Positions 1 through 8,700 of a stretch of 15,585 nucleotides of DNA are shown here, in pieces. Under the pieces are notes generated by a model. The model was not told the DNA's origin and did no database searches. It worked only from the letters and a program-made list of their open reading frames with translations. The stretch is from assembly GCA_018398765.1 (NCBI GenBank), contig JAHBMJ010002830.1:1-15585 (forward strand). Reading direction: 5' to 3'. How positions within the stretch are numbered: the first letter of the stretch is position 1; each line of letters begins with the position of its first letter. The position numbers and the translations under genes were made by a program. The DNA is from Chromera velia. Its lineage: Eukaryota; Sar; Chromeraceae.

Positions 1-62
<62 letters not shown>
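1..62. repeat. (GT)n microsatellite
   Basis: Almost pure GT dinucleotides with occasional GTAT interruptions. In the gene A model this lies in the intron after the last visible exon, so on the transcribed strand it is a CA tract. It is followed at 68-75 by the palindrome TGCATGCA. Confidence 0.95.
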
Positions 63-69
<7 letters not shown>

Positions 70-130
70 CATGCAAAGAGAAAGACAGTGAGAGGCTAAA
101 GAAGAAGTTATTCTCAGTAAAGCCACGGAC

Positions 131-3100
131 CTCTTCAAGGACGGGTGGGGGTGCCATGGTTCTTTGATGCCCAGTCTCTTCGCCTCCTCGAGGGTCAGCT
201 CCTTTCTTTGCTTTGGTTGACGGGCAGCGGCTGCAATCAAGAAGGATACGGAGGGAGGGTAGAGAGACGGGTGTCTCCTGCATTCGTGTGGGGAAGCTTT
301 CAGAGAGATTCGCTGATCCAGGAACAAAAGCAGACCCGGAAAAACCATTGATTCGAGGACAGGGAAGGAGCGCAGAGTGAGTCGCCCAGGCAGGCAGGCA
401 GGCAGGCAGGCAGACAGGGACTGATTTCATAAGAGCAGGCCTGCCTTGAGAAGCAAAAAACGATGGCAAGGACAAAAGGAGCAGTTTTGATTGAGACAAA
501 ACAAAATGGACACGACCGGAAAGACCTTGTCTGAATTTGCCTAGCCATCTTAATCTTTTACGTTTACACTCAATTCAAATTTGCCCACACAATGATGTTA
601 CATACATCATCGATCTCTCTTCCACAGACTGTTTGTTGCATGCACATACAGCGCCTCTGCTGACCTCCAGGAAGGAATCGCTCTTCCCACTGCCACCTGT
701 ACGCGTCCTTTGAATTTTCCCAAATGGGGACGGCCTTCCTGCCATACAGAAAGTAAATGCATGCATCATGCCATACAGAAAAAACAAAACTGTACGCATC
801 CTTTGAATTTTCCCAAATGGGGACGGCCTTCCTGCCATACAGAAAGTAAATGCATGCATCATGCCATACAGAAAAAACAAAACTGTACGCATCCTTTGAA
901 TTCTCCCAAATGGGGACGGCCTTCCTGCCATACAGAAAGTAAATGAATGCATCATGCCATACAGAAAGTAAATGCATGCATCATGCCATACAGAAAAAAC
1001 AAAACTGTACGCGTCCTTTGAATTTTCCCAAATGGGGACGGCCTTCCTGCGGGAAGAATGAGTAACAATCATAAATGTTTGCTTCAAAATTAGAAACACA
1101 GAAATGTTCTCTAAACAAACTCCGTATGCATTGGCTGAATGATCTCTTCGTTTCTTCCTTGCACAAAGAAGAAAAACCTCAGCTCAGTCGGCCCATGCAC
1201 GCCCACCGTGCCCCGTCTTTTCTGTACATAAAATGGATCGGCAAACGAGAATATGCACAGGTTCGAACTCTCCCTCTATCAAGCGCTTGAAATGAACTTT
1301 GAAGAGAGACCAACATCTGCCACCTCTTCCTGTCCTCTTATTACAAATCCCCCAATCTTGACGGGCCACCCTCTGTGTGCGCATATGTGTGCATGTACGC
1401 GCTCACTTCTGGATCACACAGGCTCAACCATGCCTCCCTCGTCTCTTTCCCTCGATGTTCGCATCACTGTTTTTGTGTATCATCCATGCATTCCCTGTAC
1501 CTCCAACCTGTCTTGCGTTCTGCATGGCCCCCTCACCTTCCTCTGCCACCCTCTGACTCCCCCTCTGACTCCCTCCCCTCGCCCACCCATCTACTCACTC
1601 AAATCGGCGGTGCCACACATAGTCCTTCCTGGCAGCGTAGGCACCCGCAGTCTTCTGCACGTATGTGCACAGACAGGCATTCAATGGCAAGGGACGGAAG
1701 GAATATAGGGGGGTTGTGAGGTCTTTCGCAAATGGACAACAGGATGACAGTAGCGCCAACGGAACTGCATCCAGACAAAGTTGAAAGTCTTGAAGACAGA
1801 GCAGACACCTCAAAAAAGGGTACTGGCGCATGTAGCGTGTCAAGAAGTGCACGGACATCTCCATCATTCTCTCCATGCAGGTATGATGCTTTCTTCCGGC
1901 CAGTCTGATCAGGGAGCCACGGGGCAAAAATCCGTCAACGTTGAAGTGATGCCACGGAGTTTCTCGGAGGCAGATACGCAATCTCTTTCCTCAAAAAGGA
2001 GCACATTCTGCTTACACTCGCATACTCTCTTCAACCAACATGCAGAACAAATCAAGAGATTCATTTGAAACCCTTCAAACCAGGACGCTGTCACTGCCAT
2101 CAGTCCATGAAAAGATCAATTACGATCGACCAGACGGACAGACAGACCTCCGAGTCGTCGATTTCGAGTGTGTACTTTTTCTTCTTCGCAGCTGCGGCCG
2201 CCTTCTGCTCAGCATCCATCAGTGTGAACGCCAACCTGTATGTATCATTGGGATATGTGTGTGATGATAGATCTACAGCATGTCGGATATTTGTGCATTC
2301 AATCGAGTGGAAAGCCACGGAAAAGAAAGGACTGTGTTGCTTCTGGACTTACAAACCCGCAAAACAGTAAGGAAGTCTGTGAACAGAAGGAGACGCTTTC
2401 TGAATGTTCTGTAAAGTACACACTTACACCTTTTCCCTTAGAGCTGCAATCTGCAAGATCTAACCCCGCAAGGCTCAAGACGAGCCATCACGTGCATCGA
2501 CTCAGTCGGTCTGTCTGTCTCCTTCGCAGTCTCCCTACCAACCTTTGAGACACGGGTTCCACTTTCGCAGACTGAAGGAGAGACTGCGCACAAACAGGTA
2601 GAGACGCAGTAGAGAGGGGGAGGAAGTACAAAGATTTGCGTCGATTGGAAGATAAACTCAAAGTCAATTGAGCAAGACAAGGAGTGAGACGTGAACAGAC
2701 TGAGGGATGGTGGAAGGGACTCAACAAGGACCGCTGACGGACTGCATGGAGAAATCAGAAGGCGCAATGGATGATTGGGCGAGATCCAAAATGAACAAAT
2801 CACATGCACAGAGTGTCCTTCTCTAGATCCTTCTCGTTGACAATGACACTGCGTGTCTCTCAATTTTCTGCACCAAAATCGTCTGACCTGGTTTCTTGTC
2901 CCCGAAAAGGTCATTCGAAGCTCCGGCTGAGTCATGCTTCTTCTCAACTCCGTTCCCCGTCCGCCCACGAGAGGCTTGTTTGGTGCAGGGGGGATGACCG
3001 GATTCTTGTACAGACCTGCACAAAGGTGGGCAGGTGTCTTGGCAAGATTCTTACTGGGTCAAACAGAATTAATACAAAAGCATGTTGGTTGTATGCGAGT

Positions 3101-3785
3101 TACCTTGGTAGCGGCCGTTGTGCGGGTACTCATGACAGGCGAAGGGAGAACGGCCAAGCCAGTACAGGTCGTTCCTGTGGGAGTGGATGTGGCTCACGAA
3201 CATTTTCTTTTATATATACATGCACAAGGAAAAAGAGACTGCAGAAGAAGGATGGATGGACTTAAATTGTGTGTGTACTCAGTTCAGCAGAAACGTGTAC
3301 TTCGTTGCTTCTTTGACGTCTGTCCTCTATGGTACTCTTGACCAGCTTGTGAATGTGCAGCCATTTCCATCAAAGCTGCTGCGATTGTCCAATGGCTCAT
3401 CTTTGGTTTGAATTTTCGGGACGAAGTCATGATTGCAGTCAGGTCAGGCAAACTGCGAAATGCACCGTATCACATCGCAGTCGACGCACGCATGCAGGCA
3501 TGCATGCATGGCTATAAAAGTTTAGCTCGGCGTAAGCATGCATGTGCATGGATTTCGACCCTCACTTGCACTACCGATACAGACTTTGTTCGCTCTGACT
3601 GCCACGAAGTCCTGGCATCCTTCAGAGCTTGCAAGAGGCTGTCGACACATTAAATGAAGAAGCTTGGAGGAGGCGAAGAAGACATCAGAGTGTCAGGTGA
3701 CGACGACTTACCCAAGTTGGACGAGCCGGAATCCCTTTGCGGCAGCGTTCAAGTCAGCATATGCAACATTGGTACTGAGGGTCAT
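131..3785 (-). CDS. Gene A: ten-exon unknown protein gene, 3' end outside window
   Basis: Exons in transcript order: 3785-3712 (ATG), 3452-3336, 3192-3104, 3015-2888, 2583-2543, 2235-2148, 1904-1809, 1654-1599, 738-665, 230-131. Every junction is GT-AG and intron phases match throughout (2,2,1,0,2,0,0,2,1, then 2 at the left edge), giving 287 complete codons with no stop. The ATG at 3785 opens the first exon (MTLSTNVAYADLNAAAKG), which ends in a GTAAGT donor. Readable segments include SHRNDLYWLGRSPF, YKNPVIPPAPNKP, an Ala/Lys stretch (AEQKAAAAAKKKKY), ARKDYVWHRRFE, WENSKDAYRWQWEER and LGIKEPWHPHP. The product is rich in aromatic, Pro and basic residues; I see no signal peptide, membrane helix or known catalytic motif, and I do not recognise the family. 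The least certain junction is exon 2 to 3: donor at 3335 (GTACCA), with a rival near 3317. The exon at 738 has three further candidate starts upstream (see the repeat at 697-1050). The last visible donor (GTCCGT at 130) means the gene continues beyond base 1. Confidence 0.75.
387..414. repeat. (CAGG)n microsatellite in gene A intron
   Basis: About seven tandem CAGG tetramers between the gene A exons at 665 and 230. The same tetramer recurs at 9457-9488. No coding role is seen. Confidence 0.9.
697..1050 (-). repeat. Four copies of a gene A exon start, separated by ~47-bp ATGCAT elements
   Basis: A 46-nt block (one copy at 697-742) holds the intron acceptor and the first 42 nt of the gene A exon. 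It recurs at 790-835, 883-928 and 1005-1050, with one to three mismatches. The spacers are about 47 nt and contain CATACAG twice around TGCATGCA. The first two periods are exactly 93 nt. The third is 122 nt because 29 nt of the spacer is duplicated. Minus-strand exon starts would be at 1046, 924, 831 and 738, each directly after an AG. Starts 831 and 924 add 31 or 62 codons in frame and stay open; start 1046 adds 308 nt and shifts frame. The copy at 1046 has the best polypyrimidine tract (ttactcattcttcccgcag) and is probably the ancestral acceptor; the copy at 738 is the one continuous with the rest of the exon. Confidence 0.9.
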
Positions 3786-3832
3786 CTGACGTATAGATTT
3801 GTGCCCTCGGACACATAGACTGCTTGATCTTC
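3786..3832. promoter_or_regulatory. Shared 47-bp intergenic stretch between divergent genes A and B
   Basis: The gene A ATG (minus, first base 3785) and the gene B ATG (plus, first base 3833) face away from each other with 47 bp between them. No TATA box or other known core element is evident here. The promoter or promoters must lie in this stretch or inside the 5' part of the opposite gene. If gene B actually starts in a more distal 5' exon, the two transcripts would overlap. Confidence 0.45.
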
Positions 3833-3980
3833 ATGGAACCCTTCAGGTCGATCTGTTTCCTGATTTGGGTCTAGGCATACGGCCAGGGAGAGAGAGACCA
3901 AACGACCACCCAGAAGAGCCCCAACAAACGAGAACGAGAAGGACTCAAACACAAAAGCAAAAACGAACAGCATGGGATCG
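3833..3980 (+). other. Gene B exon 1 with in-frame TAG in a signal-peptide-like sequence
   Basis: From ATG 3833 the frame reads MEPFRSICFLIWV, then TAG at 3872-3874, then AYGQGERDQ and a basic region to the strong donor GTGAGT at 3981. The frame after the TAG is fixed by exon 2: only this phase (1) continues without stops. A basic N-end, a short hydrophobic core and a small residue just after the TAG look like a secretory signal. No other ATG occurs in frame until the exon at 5057. Explanations: a disabling mutation, a sequencing error, read-through, or a missed 5' exon spliced to AG at 3873-3874 or 3885-3886. Introns from the GT at 3847 to those AGs would be 28 or 40 nt and would shift frame. 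Confidence 0.5.
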
Positions 3981-5703
3981 GTGAGTTTCTGTATATATGC
4001 CGGTATGCATGTGTGTCTGTTTTCAAGGTGAAGAGTGTAGTGAAAAAGAGGAAATTCAAAAGTACTTGAAAAAGCAGAAGAGGTTGAGAACGACAAAACA
4101 AGATGCGGAGAAGTGGCCACAGACTGTCGGTGCATGCATGGCCATCAAGTCGGCAAGCAAGTCTGCAAGCATGGCATCTCAGCTGGCCAGCCTCTAAACG
4201 TGCCACTTAGTCATGCACTCTCACACAGTCATGTAGGTACGCACAACAAGGACATACCAGAAAAGTTTTGTCAATATGCAGCCCTAGCTCCTTCTTCCCT
4301 CTTTTGACCTTCCACTTCCTCACTCCCTTCCTGAGTAAACAAACACGCATGCGTCTATCTCTCTTTCGTGCATGTTCTTCAACTTGCAGAAGCAAAGCTC
4401 AGAAGAGGAGCCGAGAGAAACTCCCACCGATGCACAGCAGGACACAGGAACCGCAACCCCTGTGGACCCTTCCGACCAATCAGGACATCCAAATCCTGGC
4501 CCTTACGACATCCAATCAGGACACGACCACGAACACGGGCACGAGGTGCATCAGGACCACCCGTCTGACGCACATACGCACGGGCATGAGCATGAGCACG
4601 GTCACGCACGTGACCACGAGCACGGGGAGACTGCCGCAGAGCCCCCCCACCCTCTGACTCCCCACCACCACCTGCACCACAAGGCAGCAGAACCCCCTCT
4701 GACAGACGAGGAGGTCATCTCAAGGATCACGTCCTTCTCCCTCACAGAGTCATTCTCCCAGGTGCGTGCGTCAGAGAGTGCATGCCGTCTGTCTATTTGG
4801 TGACATGCAGTCGGAAGAAAGACGCTGCGGATCGATCGCTTTGTGCATTGGAAACACTTTACATGGCAATCTCAAGCCGTCGGAATCCCCCAGGAGAATT
4901 CCTCTCACTCACTGATCGGAGAAGCAAAATTCTCAAATAGATGCTGCAGGACCCCCAAATCGATCCGCACGTCTGTGTATATGTTATCCCATTCGAGGCT
5001 GATTCAAATGCATGCATTCTCTTCTTCTGCCTTCCCTTCCCTTAATTCCCTTGCAGGTGAGAGAGGACTACTTCACGAAGATTGCCGACGAGATGACTCG
5101 GATCGTTTTGTTCTGGAACGAGCTGCCGATGGTGGACGAGAACAACGACGCAGACAAGTGCAGATACTGGCTGAGGACTATTCTTCTCGTTCCCTCCATC
5201 GACTCAAAGGAGGGCCACGGGGTGGCAGAGGACTTCGTGCAGCTGGTCAGCCAGTCGATCGGTTTTAGGCTGCTTTTTGATACTTTCTGCCCCCAGCAGT
5301 CCCTTCTTTCTTAATGGCCACTATCCCCCCCCTAAACTTAATTCCAGGTCCGTCAGATCATCACCTTCTTCGCCGAGTCTGTGGACATCACCTCTCTCGA
5401 GCAGTGGGACTCTCCGTCCCCTTCTCTGAGGGCTCCTGAGGAGAGCAAGGAGGAAGTGAGGAAGAAGGTGTATGGGATCCTGACCAGTTTGAACAGTCCC
5501 AGAGATCTGGCGGAACACGAGAGCATGCAGGAGAGCTCCGAAAGAGACGAACTGGAAGCGGAGCTGGCTGGAACTGTGAGGGGAGACGCGGATGGGGGAT
5601 CTTCAGACGGCACCAGTACAGAAGAGACGGGAAGGAAATACCATGACATCCTCAGGCAAGGGCAGGAACATAACCTTGTCAGTCTTGCAAGCTCTCTTTT
5701 ACA

Positions 5704-5743
<40 letters not shown>

Positions 5744-8700
5744 CGTCCTCTTTGTCTATCGTTCTCACTCTCTTCGACACTTTCCACCTGTTCTTCAACA
5801 GCTTTCCTCTTTTCTGCCAACTGACCCACAGCAATTCGCCGAGCCGATTGACACAAATCTTTTGGTCATTTGTTCCCGCCTCAATTTGTTTGCAGGAGAA
5901 GTACGACCGAGACGTTACCTTTGAGAAGTGCAGAGAGAAGAACTCCAACTTTGAGGTCCTCGGAGTCAGTCAGAGAGTCATTCTGCATGTCTGGTTTTTC
6001 AAAACCTCCATCAGATTTGCGTTCATGAGACTCTTTCCCTCATTTCATCTTGTGTCCTTCCGAAGCACGCTGTGGCTCTGAACCGATTCGGCAGCCTCAT
6101 TCATTAAAAAAAGATTGTAATACAGGCCAGAAAAGTCTTCTTCTGATTCCTTTAACATGCTTGCATTGACTGCACGTGCACAGAAAGTGGCAATGCTCGA
6201 GGCATCCTTTGCCAAGTGGGCAGCCTCGAATAGATCCTGGAAGAGATTCGCAATGGTGCACAAACACTTCAGGAGAATCTTCAACTTCAGAAGGGTCGGT
6301 TGGCTTGAGAGGGAGGCAGACGACTTTTTGTCTGTCTGGACTGCAGCAAGCGTTTGTTGGAGTTTTTGCTATTCATTTCTTCCCTGCGACTCCTTTTCGT
6401 CCTCTCCCACCCACCCCGTTTCATGCATTCATTTTTAGGCAAGCATGCCCCCCTTTCACTGTTCCTCTCGGGGTCCTCCCAAAGAAACACACTTTAGTGG
6501 GTTCTCTCAGTCCTGCCTGCTGTATCCTATTCCTCTCTCTCCTCCCTGGTTCCCCCTCTGCCTGCAGTCCGCAGAGAAGTCCCTGAATGCATTTATTTTC
6601 ATACAAATAAACCAAATTCTCTATGAAAATAAATGCATGGTTCCCCCTTCTGCCTGCAGTCCGCAGAGCAGTCCCTGAATGCATTTATTTTCATACAGGA
6701 GTATTTTTCAGGGAGTTCTGTATGAAAATATATGCACGATTCTCTTTCTGCCTGCAGTCCGCAGAGAAGTCCCTGAAGGCTTCCCTCACTTCCCCGATGG
6801 CAAAACAGCTCGGAGGCACACACCCCTCCCCCACCCCCCCACTAGAAGACCAACTAGACCTTCTCAGAGAGAGGCCCCAAACCGCAGACGGCGCAGACAC
6901 AAAACAGGAAACGGGCCCATCCGCACCCACGCCAACTGAACCCAAACCCACCGTCACTGAGCCAACGCCGAGCTCAACCGAATCCAAGCCCACGCCAAGT
7001 GAACCAACGCCGAGCTCAGCCGAATCCGACATTCACGATCTCCTTTCAGAGAGGACCCCCCCATCTTCCCATGATGCGCCGAAAGTGATGGACAGTCTTG
7101 GAAAGCTCACAGGGAAGGAGAGCACAACAACTTCACCCCAATCAGACCCAACCACAGGAGGAGAGCCCACAACTGCAGAGTCTACCCCCACCACCCCTGC
7201 CAAGAAACCACCGATCGACCAGGAAATCCTCCCAGACGCAAAGACAAGTGCAGAAAAAGAAACCAAGCCAACTGGCGAGACACCGACTCCAGGCGAGCAA
7301 CCTTCCTCCCCTTCTCCCTCCCCCACAGTCACTACCCCCGGAGAAGATGTCCCTGATCCCAAGACCTCAACCAAACCCAAACCAGCCACCTCTTCTCCCA
7401 CCTTTCCGGAGACCCCCGGAGGAGAGACCCAAGAGGATGCCGAGCTAAAAGGACCCGACGGGAAGAGAGATGCGATACCCGAGGCAGACACCCTCAGTCA
7501 GTCTTTTTCTCAAGTGAAGAAGAAGAGAGGACTGGGAGGTCTGAAGACGATCAGAGACAGCGACACGAACAGACAGAATCTGGCAGGGAAGCCCTTCGTT
7601 GTCGATGCAGATGGTGAGAGGGTCACGGTGTTTCTGAAGGACAAGCCGAAGGGGTTCAAACTGGTCCCCAGAGTCAAGAACACAAAAGCGAAAGAGGGAC
7701 TTCCACAGAGCTTTCAGGAGAACTCTGACCGGACCCACGCATCCTCCTTCCTCGGACACACAGCTGAGGAGACGGTGGGTGACGCATGAGTTGAGAATGA
7801 AAGAAAGAACAGAGACAAACACAGTGCATAGTAGGCGTGTGAGGGACGGGAAGATGACAGACGTGGAAGTGGAAATCTTCCACCACCCTCCCGGCTGGCT
7901 TGCACCTTTTTCTTCCATCCTGCATCCCTTCGTCTTTGTCCCCTCTTTCTCCGCTCTTTTATCCAAGCTTTCCGTCCGAACGCCATTCTGTGCGTTCAAA
8001 ACTCGACTCCCCTCCCTGACCAAATGCAGAGGTGCAGCTGGCGCTATCTTCTCCCTTGTCTGTTTTTTGAATCTTCGTGAAAGTGGTTTTTTCTCGTCTT
8101 ATTCCTGAGTCGCTTCTTCCGTTTTTTTGTGTGTGTTTGCCCATGTTGGATTTCTTATTGTGTATTCTTTCCTTCTCATGCAGCCCTCTGCGGTGGCAGC
8201 CCTGGTGTGCTCCACTGAGGACCGAAGAGGAGGCACCCGCCTGTGCAGAAAAATGCCCAACGCACACGGGGGGCAACTTGTGGGAGGCCTCTCTCTGAGC
8301 AGGCTCCTGACCACAGTTGCCTTCATCGCCCTCTCAGCGGACGTCTCTCGTCTGTCTGGATCCGGTCTCGCACAGACAGGGACCAGGACCCCGGCAGTGT
8401 CTCGTCACTTCGGTAGTGGGCCCTCATTCCTCTCTGAGGGGGCCCAATGGATAGGGGGGCAGAGAGAGGGGGGCGGTGTGGAGGACACAAAAACAGGATT
8501 TCGTCTTTCTCACCTTGTCAGTCAGTCACCGAGGAAAAACACATAGGCGAACTTTCAATAAATGTGTGAAGGATAATACTGCGTGTGAGCGAATTTTGGC
8601 TGCTTCTCCCCTTTCCTTTGCTCTCAGATTGACGACTTGGGTCTTCTTTTTCCGCTTCACAAACTGCTTTCCCTCCTCGAGCAATGTGCATTTATTCCTT

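Larger units (their letters stand above)
6548..6776 (+). repeat. Three copies of a 3' splice site plus exon start in gene B
   Basis: A 39-40 nt block carrying polypyrimidine tract, tgcctgcag acceptor and the first 19 nt of the exon occurs at 6548-6586, 6639-6678 and 6738-6776. Candidate exon starts are therefore 6568, 6660 and 6758. Only the third continues into the long open exon; the first two run into stops within about 40 codons, and the offsets (92 and 98 nt) are not multiples of three. The blocks are separated by two small palindromic elements listed separately. Confidence 0.9.

Noticed and set aside
570-1099. Long overlapping minus-strand frames (135 and 174 codons) across the tandem repeats taken as stand-alone genes
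   Set aside because: They arise because the repeated exon start and its spacer are open in more than one frame; only the piece 738-665 joins the neighbouring exons in phase.
1595-1981. Unspliced 128-codon minus-strand ORF
   Set aside because: It overlaps two spliced gene A exons; the proper frame for 1904-1809 is different, ends at donor GTGTCT and fits the intron phase.
2823-3023. Minus-strand frame with faint resemblance to ribosomal protein L27 (KKPGQTILVQK)
   Set aside because: It is a shadow frame of gene A exon 4; the phase-consistent frame is different and the resemblance is too weak.
2804-3341. Plus-strand ORFs of 135-153 codons opposite gene A
   Set aside because: They lie antisense to exons that have consistent splice signals and protein-like content, and they lack a supporting acceptor or donor pattern.
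3408-3653. Plus-strand ORF as a 5' exon of gene B that would bypass the in-frame TAG
   Set aside because: It is antisense to gene A exon 2 and rich in TGCATGCA repeats, and I found no phase-matching donor into the exon at 3875 or 3887.
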